Origin: Chalara sp. BL73
Lineage: Eukaryota > Ascomycota > Leotiomycetes > Helotiales
Length of the DNA stretch: 64,000 nucleotides
Direction of reading: 5' to 3'
Assembly (NCBI GenBank): GCA_918026815.1
Contig: CAKJVC010000170.1
Span: 91,003-155,002, forward strand
Shown: piece after piece, positions 48,710 to 58,614 of the stretch
How positions within the stretch are numbered: the first letter of the stretch is position 1
Layout of the letters: each line of letters opens with the position of its first letter
Position numbers and translations under genes: made by a program
The notes under the pieces: generated by a model
Told to the model about the DNA's origin: nothing
What the model saw: only the letters and a program-made list of their open reading frames with translations
Databases searched by the model: none

Positions 48710-49870
48710 ATTGATAGCTAGAATAATTGGAAGATAGTTTGATATTGCGGATCAAGACTTGAGCGCTGTGGATATTTCTGGTGGTTGGTGATTCAAGAAG
48801 TAGAAAAGAAGAGGGAAGCTCATGCTTTATAGACTGGGAGACAAAATCATTTGCGGGAGTTCTTGCCCCTGGCATGAGGGCGGAACAAAATTCTTTGGCT
48901 TAAGGTTATGCTGTGGCTAACCCTAACTACCAGCTGGAAAAGTACGCCGTTAACTAGCCGAGTGGTCCAATAGGGTGAGCGCTGGTCTGTCTTCCCCTGA
49001 ATGCTCACAGTGCCAAGTGTTGTGGTAGCGATACGGCGAAAGATCGTGCGATCCGCTTTGAGCACCAGGCGGCTGGCCTGTTAAGCTTTAGGCGTTTCTC
49101 AACTCTATTCACACGGGATAATACCTAAATATATTTTGTACAGTACTTCTCTCTAAATGCTTCTGAAGCTTACAAACCATGAGAGATCCTAAATATTGGA
49201 CCTTAAAGGCTTCATTATTGAGGGATATCTCGAATAGTACTGTACAGTACATATCCCGAGGACTCTCGTTTGAGGAACACTAACTGAAGAATAATATAGT
49301 TGAAAAGAAGTAATTAAGGGAATGGGTACCGCTCTAGTCTTGGCAGCATATACAGGATGATATCTAACTGGACGGGTAATACGTCTCTTGGCATGGTGCC
49401 GTCCAATATTTGATATAGCCTACTTTACAATAAGCATACATTCAATCACTTGGCTGTCAACCTCGGGTACAGCAGTTACCTATTTAAGGTAGCGGTGCAT
49501 GTGCAATATGAAGAATTGCACATACAAGCGGATTCCTGAATAGGAGTATCTCCGAGGATGCTGCAGCAGGCCACTACAAAGTACTTAGGGTCGAGGGGCG
49601 GGCCAGTTCAGGATGAGGGCCACTTCGCGCTGGCGACAACTGCCGGCCCCCGCGCGACGGCGCGCCGTCGCTGGCGCGCGCGGCGAAGTCGTTGTCGCTT
49701 ACGTAGTGCTAGTCTTAAACAAGTAAACGTAAATATTACGTGACCAAACGATTTTCTGTAGTATAACGTGCTTGATCAGTTAGCTGGCCATATTATTATC
49801 CTGGCCACTATCCCTGCAACCACCACTTTTTTCAATTTTGATTTGCAATTGCTCAACATTTAACCTTACA
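48710..49870. other. Intergenic region with a GC-rich palindrome, no gene supported
   Basis: About 1.1 kb upstream of the secreted-protein gene. Several short frames on both strands (48642-49065, 49558-49743) show no domain. Two copies of GTACTGTACAGTAC-like sequence lie near 49237. A GC-rich block with an 18-bp perfect palindrome is at 49654-49671. Confidence 0.45.
49654..49671. repeat. Perfect 18-bp GC palindrome
   Basis: GCGACGGCGCGCCGTCGC is identical to its reverse complement. It lies within a wider imperfect inverted repeat (GGCGACAAC at 49633 and GTTGTCGC at 49692), and could be the centre of a foldback or MITE-like element. Confidence 0.6.
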
Positions 49871-50459
49871 AATGGCTAATACAAAAAAAAAGAATCCTTT
49901 TAAGCATTCAGGTTTATCGACTAAGCCGATTTTCAAGCTTACGGGCCGCCGCGTTTGCGTACGGCGCGCTACGATCGACAATAACGTCTCGACTGAAAAA
50001 AGTGCTCGCAAAGTTTAAATTTTTTTTTGCTAACTGCAAACTTACTTTAACGAAAAAAACGATACTTATTAATTGAATATTAAATATAAATACGCGTAAA
50101 ATGCTTTTAACGCAACTATTAGTACGTAATACAGCTAATTTATTGCTTGCGAATCGAGCAACGCGCGACGCGTTTGCACAGTTAACTGTAAACAAACGTT
50201 AAGTTTTATAGTTTATAAACTAACATTTACAGTTTAAATCGAAGTATAATCGAAAATATAACTATTAGCAAACAAAATGCGAAAATCTTAAAGTGATTTA
50301 AAGCTAGTTTCGACTTGTACGAAATACAATTAAAAAATATAAAATTGCGAAAAATAACATTTATAATTTCGACAAAACAAAGTTTTAAATAAATCTAATA
50401 TTTACTTTAAAAATAGTTACAGCTACAAATTTTTGTACAGTATTTGCACAGTTTAAAAA
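49871..50459. mobile_element. AT-rich relic joining the gene island to Copia C4
   Basis: Composition drops sharply to RIP-type after about 49980. A plus-strand ATG at 49873 opens a basic peptide (MANTKKKNPFKHSG...) that ends within 50 codons; the product is unrecognised. The minus-strand frame 49914-50195 has no domain. Confidence 0.4.
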
Positions 50460-51079
50460 TTGCGAATAAGTTACTAATGTAATTTATATTAAATTGCGTT
50501 TAGCTTTTTACTAAATACGTTTAATAAAATTCGAAATAAAAAAACTGTCGTATAATAGTTTTCGTATTGTAAATAAAATGTAAAAACTGTTATACAGTAG
50601 TTTTCGGATTAAAGTTTGTTAATATAATTAAAATAGCAATTTGTATATTTTGTAAATTCGACTAACGATTTGTTGTTGTTTTATTAGCTGTTTGTTGTTT
50701 TTAGCAGTTTGTTGTTTTTGTTGTTATTAGCTGTTTGTCGCTTTTTGTATAGTTTTTACTGTTGTAATAAGTTCGTTAAACTGCAAATAGTCGTTTTTAG
50801 CAGTTTACTTTATTTTCGATTAGGTTTTTTTTTTGGCTTTTTTTGTACGTTTACAATACAAAGCCGGATTTATAACTTATTAAAAAAGTATTAGTAAAAG
50901 CTTGTGCTGTACGCAAAGTCTGTTTAAGTGCAGTAGTTTAAAAAAAAAAAATTAACTTGATTATTGAACTTTTTGGAGGTTGATCAATAAAAAAAGTTTG
51001 ACTTTTTCACTGATAATTAAGCTATTACATAAAGTATGGCCTATGCTTTACGGGTGGGCTACACCACCAATTCTCAACA
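50460..51079 (-). mobile_element. Copia C4, 5' end only
   Basis: A minus-orientation fragment of the C family: LTR at 50878-51079 (202 bp; reverse complement begins TGTTGAGAATTGGTGGTGTA) preceded by the tandem-repeat leader (AGCAGTTTGTTG units near 50700). Homology ends near 50460; pol and the 3' LTR are absent. The flank after the LTR is ACTAT. Confidence 0.82.
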
Positions 51080-52001
51080 ACTATTAATACTATCAAAAAA
51101 TGACTTTATTGCCGATTATTTCGTAAAAGTATTTTAATGTATTGCTATTATAAATAAGCGATTAATTTTGGATAGTATACGCATTTTACTTTACAAAGTT
51201 TTGCAGTACTAGTTTTACTTTCGTTTCTTGAAAAAAGTAAAATAAAAAGCCAAAAACCTAAAAGTTAAAAAAAAGCGAAACATTCGAAATGCTGCGTATG
51301 CTTTAAATTACTTTTTAAAGAAGTTATACATTAATAATTAGAACTTTGTCGAGCTTGCTAAAAAGCAAAAACAAAAAAACTTTTTGCATAAACAAAAACA
51401 TTTTAGCAAGCGGCTAATAAGTCTGTTAAGCTGTATAAGCTTCGGCATTTTTTTTTTCGGCAGCTTAAAAGCTATAAAACGCATGTAAGCAATTCCTAAT
51501 CTAAACAGCGAGTAGTAACTAATAAGTAAGCAGCAATAATACCGAGTTTACAGATAATATGTTTAATACATTAGTATGCTACGTTTTTAATAAGTATCCG
51601 GAGATACCGAAACTTTGCAAAATGCTAAATAAAGTAGTACGCTAAATGGTTAAAAGCCAGACGATAAATAAAATGAGATTTTATATAGCGAATATAGTTC
51701 CAAGCATCGAAAGCTTTTTAAAATGTCGAAACGATTTAATATTTTTATTACAATTTACTCGAGTAAACTTTTTAATGTATTAAGCGAATTTTCTTGAACT
51801 TTTTTTTACAAGACTGCACAAACGAACGGATTTGATTCAATATTCGCAAGCAGAAAGTATTAAAAAAAAGTGTGCAAGCGGATTGACCCGTAAACGTCGT
51901 AAAATATTGCTTTAAGTAATAAATAAGCTCTGTAACCAGGACAACATCGCTGGTTAAAGTCTTTATAAAAGTTCCAATTCCGTATTTTCGGTAGTGGGAA
52001 A
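51080..52001. other. AT-rich degraded tract, origin unknown
   Basis: RIP-type sequence with stops in all frames. A plus-strand reading near 51270-51480 contains CCVCFKLLFKEV-H and similar Cys/His spacing that could be a zinc-finger relic, but it is too weak to name. Composition returns to normal near 51900. Confidence 0.35.
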
Positions 52002-52224
52002 GTTAGCATAATTGCTTTAGCCCAAAGAGTGTCCCAGAGCAGTTGTGCTAGCTCAGAGATTGTCCCAGAACAGTTGTGCTGGCTCAGAGAGTGTCCTAAA
52101 ACAGTTGTGCTAGCATGGATTATGGGCTAGCCCAAATATTGTGCCAGCACAACTGTTCTAGGACACCCTCTGAGCCAGCACAACTGTTCTGGGACACTCT
52201 TTGGGCTAGAGCAATTGTGCCAAC
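52002..52224. mobile_element. Foldback/MITE-like element with internal tandem repeats, 223 bp
   Basis: Long imperfect inverted repeat: the left arm starts GTTAGCATAATTGCT and TAGCCCAAAGAGTGTCCC, and the right arm in reverse starts GTTGGCACAATTGCT and TAGCCCAAAGAGTGTCCC. Each arm is itself a tandem of about 31-33-bp units of the form GTGTCCCAGAACAGTTGTG (three units left, two right). The centre is near 52116-52138. It lies 52 bp upstream of the HET gene relic. No clear TSD. Confidence 0.75.
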
Positions 52225-52275
52225 CTTAATTATGCGCCAGCACGCCATATCTCCAGATTACATGTGAGGGCTTGA

Positions 52276-55200
52276 TTGAATAACTATAAGTGGTTCTATA
52301 TACAAGACTTAACGCGAGAATTAAAAGCAGAATTATGCAAAGAGACCAAAAGGTCTTTCGAGGTGCTCGATTTCAGGAGACAAATAAAAAGATCATACCG
52401 TTTACATAAGGTGATCTGTGACTTCGTAATACCATCAACTTTTGGCGGGGTAATCTACGATCATATCCCCAATCCACATAACGGGCCAGCCCTTAGTCTA
52501 AATGATAAGCTAGTACCTAATAGTCAACTGATCATTGTCATCAGAGTACAAATAGTGTATACAGGAGAAGGCGAATCGGGCTATATCAAGATACGGTTCT
52601 GCGGAGAACAGGCGAAGCGCGACGACTTGCAATACTTTTGGGTAGACACTTGTTGTATCGACAAATCGAATAACAATGAGCTCGCAAAGGCTATCAACTC
52701 TATGTTTCGCTGGTACCGGGATGCGACAAGATGCTACGTCTATTTATTAGATGTTTCGAGATCTTTTTTCGACACGGACAACATGTCCCACGAACCTTGG
52801 GAAGCGACATTTCGGAAAAGCAGGTGGTTCACTCGAGGCTGGACCTTTCAAGAGCTTATTGCGCTAGCTTTGGTCGAATTCTTCTTAAATGAAAAAGAGC
52901 TGTTGGGTAATAAGAATTCCTTAGAACGACATATCTGCTAGGTAACAGGAATTCCGGCTAAAGCCCTCCGGGGAGGTCCGTTGTTTGATTTCAGCGTCAC
53001 TGAGCGAATGTTATGGGCTGCAAGTCGTGAGACTACCTGCAAAGAAAATATAGCATACTCGTTACTAGGCATTTTCAATGTCAATATGCCGCTCATCTAT
53101 GGCGAAAGGCAGGATAACGCATTGAGGCGACTTAGAGAAGAGATTGACACGGCTTTAAAGGGTAGGTCCTTTTCTCCACTACCATTTATCAAGAGTAACG
53201 GCGCATCTGGTTATAAGGGAGCTGCTGACTAAAGTAGGGATGAAGCGCGAGGACTTCTCAGTTGCTTTCAGCCTGTTTAATGTTTCTGATATTGAACACT
53301 TTGTGGCAAAAGAGAAAGAGCTCTTGAAGATGCACAGAATACTTAGTAGCAGCGACGGCTTTCGCCGAAGAGTTGTTTTTCATGGTTTAGGCGGAATTGG
53401 CAAGACACAATTTAGTGTTGCATATGCAAAGCGGCACAAAAACAGCTACTCGGCTATATTCTAGCTGAACATTAAAAATAAAGACTTTCTAAAACAAAGC
53501 TTTGCTAAAGTAGCTAAGCAAATATCACAAGAATACCTTTCGGCTAACCAGCTAAGCAACGTGAATACAAAAAAAAACCTCGACAAAGTAGTAAATGCTA
53601 TTAAAGCATAGCTAAGTCGGCCTAACAATACCCGATAGCTAACAATTTACAACAATTACAACAACTTTAAATTGCCTAAAAACACGGATCCCGAAGCGGT
53701 TAATATTCGCAAGTTCTTTTCCGAATTATATTAAAGATCAGTTATTATCACAACGCGGTCGTCGCAAGTCAAATTCGGCTATACTATCCAGATTTGTAAG
53801 CTTAAAGATATGCGTAATAGTCTTGAGATTTTGTTAAACGCGTTAAGACGGGAAAGACTAAGAAGTAGTAAAAACATTCTAGATTTTTGTACTGCAGCAC
53901 TAAATTTTGTGCAAACCCCAATGCTATCAAGTTTGTTAAAGAATTGGACAGACTTCTTTTTGCACTAGCTACCGCTAGAGCATATCTTGACCAATTAGCG
54001 ATAAGTCCTTTAAATTATCTTCGTCTGTATAAAGAGTCATAAGCGCAACTTCAGCAGTCGAGCCTTGAACTAAGCTTGTACAAAGACCGAACGCTTTACT
54101 TTATATGGCAGATTTTATTTCAGCATGTCAAACAACAAAATGACTTTTCGGCTAAGCTTTTTTGTTTCTGGGCGTACTTCGATAGTTGAGACTTCTAGTT
54201 AAAGATTCTTCAACACAGTGACTTTAACAGCCCAGACTAAGTTCAAGAACTAGTTAAAAACGAATTAAGCTTCTATAAAGTGGTGCGGATATTAAGTAGC
54301 TACAGGCTAGTGGAAGTAAACGGGTCTTTGCAAAAATTAGTCGAGTTACAAAAGTACAGCATGTATAGATGCGTTTATTTGTGGACAGTTCACGTTCTTA
54401 ACCAAGCGTGGAATTACAATCTAGCTAAGCTAGCAGTGAAGTTTGTTGAATCACATATCCCGGGAAAGCAGACTGTTCAGCTATAGCTGACACAACAACG
54501 ACTTCTTCGGCATGCGGCTAAATGTTTGTATATAGTGTTGAATGACTTAGTTACAAATAATAGCATAGTATAAGCATATCATAATTTAGGGCGTCTCTAC
54601 AGGACACAAAACAAGCTGGCTGAGGCTTAGCAGATGTACCAGCAGGCACTGCAAAGGACAAAGAAAGCGCTCGGTGCAAAGCACACGTTGACGCATGACA
54701 CAGTTTATAACTAAAGGATTCTTTATATGAACCAGGGCAAACTAGCCAAAGCTAAGCAGATGTACCAGCGGGCACTGCAAAGGACAAAAAAGGCGCTTGG
54801 CGCAGAGCACACGTCGACACTTAACATAGTCCACAACTTAAGAAACCTCTATATAAACCAAAGTAAGCTGGCCGAGGCCGAGCAGATGCACCAGCGGGCA
54901 CTGCAAAGGACAGAGAAGGCGCTTGGTGCAGAGCACACGTTGACCCTTGACACAGTCCACCAGTTAAGGAACCTCTATGTGAACCAAGACAAGCTTGCCA
55001 AGGCCAAGCAGATGTACCAGCGGGCACTGCAAGGGACAGAAAAAGCGCTTGGTGCAGAGCACAGGTCAACACTTTACACAGTAAGCAACCTAGGGTGCGT
55101 CTACAAGGACCAAGGCAAGCTGGCTGAGGCTAAGCAGATGTACCAGCGGGCACTGCAAGGGACAAAGAAGGCGCTCGGTGCAGAGCACACGTCAACGCTT

Positions 55201-55622
55201 AGCACAGTTTATAACATAAGGATCCTTTATATGAACCAGGGCAAGCTAGCCAAGGCCGAGCAGATGTACCAGTGGGCGCTGCAAGGCTATAAAAAGGCGC
55301 TTGGTGCAGAGCACGTGTCAAAGTTTAGCATAGTCCATAACTTAGGGCTCCTTTATAACGCCTAGGGCAAGCTGGCTAAGGCTGAGCAGATATACCAGCG
55401 AGCGCTGTGAGGCTATGAGGAAGGTCTTGGTATAGATGAACTTCGACTTATATCCCTACGCTAAACACAATCTAGGGCCTCGGCTTTCTCTTTGAATATC
55501 AAGGCGACCTAACAAAAGCTAGGTTCGTGTATTCAAAGGCCCTTACGGGATATGAGAAAAACGTTATACATGCCAAGTCTCAGAGCTTTTACCGAGCCCC
55601 CTCATTGCCCCTTAGCACGTGA
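52276..55622 (+). pseudogene. HET-NB-ARC-TPR (NLR/STAND-type) protein gene, RIP-inactivated
   Basis: Fungal NLR-like proteins of this design act in heterokaryon incompatibility and probably immunity. The HET domain reads IKIRFCGEQAKRDDLQYFWV, DTCCIDKSNN and RWFTRGWTFQELIA, then AYSLLGIFNVNMPLIYGE (to about 53130). After a frame change near 53235 the NB-ARC starts, with P-loop HGLGGIGKT at 53381-53407 and VIITTRSSQVK near 53740. Stops at 53462, 53609, 53734 and further on mostly read as Trp or Gln codons changed by G-to-A or C-to-T. At least seven 42-residue TPR units follow. The first ~95 residues (from a TTG at 52276) lack the usual HET start (A-LSHTWG), so the 5' end is degraded or replaced. 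A readable frame ends at 55622. Confidence 0.85.
54590..55475 (+). repeat. 126-bp tandem repeats encoding TPR units
   Basis: Seven units with exact 126-bp period: the MYQRAL-type helix starts at 54634, 54760, 54886, 55012, 55138, 55264 and 55390. Each encodes EQMYQRALQ--KKALG followed by AEHTST-.-V-NL--LY-.QGKLAEA. Units are nearly identical and mostly open, in contrast with the heavily mutated NB-ARC, suggesting homogenisation. This is the kinesin-light-chain-type TPR family (TPR_10/12). Confidence 0.9.
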
Positions 55623-55900
55623 CATTCTGGCACCTGACACCAGGAGGCTCTGGAGTCCCAGGGGGCGTTGTGACTCCCTGGGCCTCGCACTATTGTTATA
55701 TAAAGTGTTCTGTAAAACAGTCACAAAGCCACTGTTTCTTGCTATTTGTTCAGGAATTCTTGGATAATGTTGAATATCTCCTTTGCCTCTTGGCTTAATA
55801 ACCTATTAGGCCTCCTGATTTTAAAGTAAAAATAAAGCAAACAAATAAACAAATGAAAACACCTTCCTATCTTATCCAAAATGTCAAAACATAATTTGTC
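55623..55900. other. Intergenic, LTR-like fragment possible
   Basis: GC-rich 55623-55700 with GGAGTCCCAGGG and GTGACTCCCTGGG motifs reminiscent of family B LTRs, followed by TATATAAAG. No boundaries can be set. The rest is AT-rich 3' flank of the next gene. Confidence 0.35.
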
Positions 55901-56510
55901 TTAACAAAAACTTGCACTAACTACCAGCTGCCCATATGTTCCTTGTTTACCAGATAAGTAAACTGAGAAACCAGCATAGCTACCACAAAATGATGATCCC
56001 ACTCCTACAAGATTATCTCTAACTTCCCAAGAATAGCAAGTGTTCGATCCCGAGGAGTTATTGCAAAAGTAAGCCACCACATTTCCACGTTTTGAATAGA
56101 AAGATCTATATCCGCCCATTACACCGCCACTTCCACACTGGTTTGCAAGGTCAGTGACGGCTGCATCGGCGTCGGCAACATTAAGGTCTATGCAAAAGTT
56201 GGTGAAGTTAGTATTCTGGGCTTAGCTGTCATCTATACCCCAAATGTTGCTTACAATAACCAGTGCAGGTGACAGTAACAGATTGACGTGCAAAGATATC
56301 AGGTTTGGGACTGAACTTGGCACTGTTGGAACGGGGTTTAAGGCCTGTTGTAGCCTCCGAAAGGCTCTCGATTTTCTCATGAATAGTATTCCCCGCCTCG
56401 TCTACAGAGACGAGATACGAGCCATCGGGCTGGTCTTCCGGAATGGTAAAACTACCATAAACACTGGCTGCGACGTAAAGAGCAGAAAGAAGCAGGCTTG
56501 CGATATGCAT
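55901..56510 (-). CDS. Small secreted cysteine-rich protein, paralogue 2, intact
   Basis: 180 aa in two exons: 56510-56255 and 56187-55901, with a 67-bp intron (56254-56188; GTAAGC, branch ACTAAC, GCATAG). A signal peptide (MHIASLLLSALYVAASVYGS) is followed by FTIPEDQPDGSYLVSVDEAG and a linker with KPRSNSAKF. The mature cysteine-rich part is VTCTGYYLNVADADAAVTDL, NQCGSGG, then VVAYFCNNSSGSNTC, SSFCGSYAG and a final SASFC. It is paralogous to 48064-48709 on the same strand; the two flank the HET-NLR relic. Intron positions differ between the two. The family is not recognised. Secretion is well supported; an effector-like role is inference. Confidence 0.85.
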
Positions 56511-57285
56511 GTTTCGTGATAGAATGATAAGGATAATGATGAGATTAATGATTCCAGTTCTAAGGAGATGAGAAAGAGAAAGATGAGGAATTCTTTGGAT
56601 TTTGACTTGCTTTTATAAACGTAAAGTGTAGCATACTATATTTACCCGGACTATCAACAAATCAAAAAGGATCATGTTTTGATTGTTCTAAAAGCAATAA
56701 AATAAGATTGCATACCACACCTTCTCTTTTGACCATTTCTGTATTTAACAACACGCCATCCTACACTGTGCCTTTTCTTTAGTTTAGCCGAGTGACCCCC
56801 CACCTTCTGTCGAAGCTAGTCTGGTAGTTAATAATGCACTGGTCTACACCGCATTTCCTTTTTAGAGCATACAATGCATAATACTGTGCCGCACATTCCC
56901 CTGATTCGCTGCTTCGCCTACGGTGGATAATCCATTTCCTGATTAGATCTGATTATCCGAGGACTCGGAATTCGCGCGACAATCTTCATGCTTTAAATAC
57001 AGCGACATAGAGTGAGGTCTTAAAAGATGTAGAAGATTCAGTAAACAATTCTTGGGGGCAAACATTGCGTTTTAGTACCAACCAGTGATCGCAGTAGTAT
57101 TATCACGATATATTGACCCCTAAAATCGAATACTATACCCCACGCAATATGAGATTTGAAATTTGCATACGTATCACAGCAAAATTTGCAATCTTATATT
57201 ATATCATACTATACTACGGTATACTATGATATTGGCCCTAAATGACGCTATTCTCAATTAGTAATACGTAATAAACTATCTCGAG
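56511..57285. other. Intergenic; imperfect hairpin at 57199-57232
   Basis: Promoter side of the secreted-protein gene and beyond, with no gene. Near 57199-57232 the arms ATATCATACTATAC and GTATACTATGATAT form a near-perfect hairpin. Composition shifts to AT-rich after 57240. Confidence 0.45.
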
Positions 57286-57289
57286 AACT

Positions 57290-57594
57290 TACTTAGATTT
57301 GCTTCACTAATACTTTTTGATTCTTTGTAAGCTTTTCGTAAATAAAGCTATTACTACTTATCTACTGTTTGAGCTGTTCTAAAGAAGCTACAGTTTTTAT
57401 ATTAAGGCGATTACGTCGATCCGTAATAGTTAGTTTTGCGCTAAAGAACGCTTTTTTAGCGTCGGTCGATATCGCAGGTATTCCTAAAATATCAAAAGCT
57501 ATTTGTGATAGATTTGGCCATTGATTCCGGTGCGCTAACCACTAAGATCGAAAGTCGAAGCTATTTCTAAAAGCTACTTGGTGAATAAGAAAAA
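57290..57594 (-). pseudogene. hAT transposase C-terminal relic
   Basis: The minus strand reads NQWPNLSQIAFDILGIPAIS, then KAFFSAKLTITDRRNRLN and VASLEQLKQ followed by a stop at 57362-57364 (Trp TGG to TAG in the family pattern). This is the hAT dimerisation domain (family: P-LS--A-D-L-IPasSa-sERvFS--......RnrL). It is a different lineage from the hAT at 27141 (only the general pattern is shared). An F repeat abuts it. No TIR or TSD was found. Confidence 0.78.
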
Positions 57595-57736
57595 AGGGTT
57601 AGGGGTCAATGAGTGTTATATTTATGGCTATAACTACCGTACATATTAAAGCAGCAGTTCCTAGTTTCAAAACGCAGCAGCACCACGCGAACCTTTAAGC
57701 GCTTACATTTCTATTTTACAGTTTTCTCCTAAAACT
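57595..57736 (+). repeat. F repeat, 142 bp, copy 2
   Basis: Same length as 12749-12890 and about 90% identical by eye, with the differences being G/A or C/T in the direction of RIP in copy 1. Starts AGGGTTAGGGG, ends CTCCTAAAACT (weak terminal inverted repeat). It sits directly beside the hAT relic. Confidence 0.65.
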
Positions 57737-57989
57737 ATCGGCGAAAGCGGCTCGACTTAAGTCTCACGTTTCCGCTACTTTAAAAGCTAGTGTTTTGCAA
57801 AGTAATTTAGTAACTAGAAAACCGTCCGATTTCTAACTGGAATTATACTTTTAACGTTTTTTATTTTCCGCTTTAAAAAACCAGATCGCAAACTCGAACA
57901 ATTTCGATATTCAAATTGCTATTTAGCCAAAAACTTTTCGTATAACTTATGTTTTATTTAGTAAAATCGGTGTAATAATTAGTTTAACC

Positions 57990-58125
57990 TAACCGCGAGG
58001 CCGGTGGTATTTAGGCCCAAATACCAGGCGGTGAGCGGATTCTGCCTACCGAAAGGGCGCCAAGGCCCAAAACCGGGGTCCCCAAATACCAGCTCTCAAA
58101 TACCACTTTGCGGCTGACACTTTCA
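57990..58125. repeat. GC-rich island with AAATACC hairpins
   Basis: Within AT-rich DNA. GGTATTTAGGCCCAAATACC (58006-58025) is a 7-bp-arm hairpin. AAATACCA occurs three more times on the same strand before 58115. No coding. It may be a small non-autonomous element. Composition suggests it escaped RIP. Confidence 0.5.
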
Positions 58126-58386
58126 TTTTTTTTTTTCTCGCTTTGCTACAAGTTTCAAAAACTGACTATGCTTTTTTTACGGTTAAACTAAAGCTTGTAT
58201 ATAATTTCAAGTAAAAAAATCGAGTTTTGCTTATACAACGTGCTGTTTTAAGTTACTTTAAGCAGTTGTTAATAAAGCTTAAAATTATGCTTAGTTATTA
58301 TACTTTTATTTTTTAGTTACAACAGCTTTACTACTTTTTAAAAAACTTTAAAACAAGCTTTTAGTTAATACGTAAAATTATAGCGC
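58126..58386. other. AT-rich segment abutting the telomeric array
   Basis: RIP-type composition continues up to the first TTAGGG. No gene or subtelomeric repeat is recognised. The last bases are AAAATTATAGCGC. Confidence 0.45.
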
Positions 58387-58536
58387 TTAGGGTTAGGGTT
58401 AGGGTTAGGGTTAGGGTTAGGGTTAGGGTTAGGGTTAGGGTTAGGGTTAGGGTTAGGGTTAGGGTTAGGGTTAGGGTTAGGGTTAGGGTTAGGGTTAGGG
58501 TTAGGGTTAGGGTTAGGGTTAGGGTTAGGGTTAGGG
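58387..58536 (+). repeat. Interstitial telomeric array, 25 perfect TTAGGG units
   Basis: Exactly 150 bp of (TTAGGG)25 without a single variant. The TTAGGG strand runs left to right, so the DNA to the left is in the orientation of a right chromosome end. Sequence continues with TGAGCAAGCCGAG into normal gene-bearing DNA. It is not head-to-head, as no CCCTAA partner is present. The frame 58361-58558 is the array read as protein and is spurious. Confidence 0.97.
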
Positions 58537-58614
58537 TGAGCAAGCCGAGTAAGTGCATAATTTGTATCTTGTCACTTCAATAAATAGACTAATCTCAAAA
58601 TCTCTAACGCGGAC

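Noticed and set aside
48950..49010. tRNA-like AGCCGAGTGGTCC (D-arm pattern of Leu/Ser tRNAs)
   Set aside because: No matching acceptor stem, anticodon arm or GGTTCGAATCC T-arm follows at the right distance.
54821..55072. 83-residue minus-strand frame over the TPR region
   Set aside because: Antisense shadow of the TPR repeats.
54590..55475. CRISPR-like or satellite array because of the 126-bp period
   Set aside because: The period is a multiple of three and each unit encodes a 42-residue TPR in an NLR-type gene.
58361..58558. Leu-Thr repeat protein frame
   Set aside because: Translation of the CCCTAA strand of the telomeric array.
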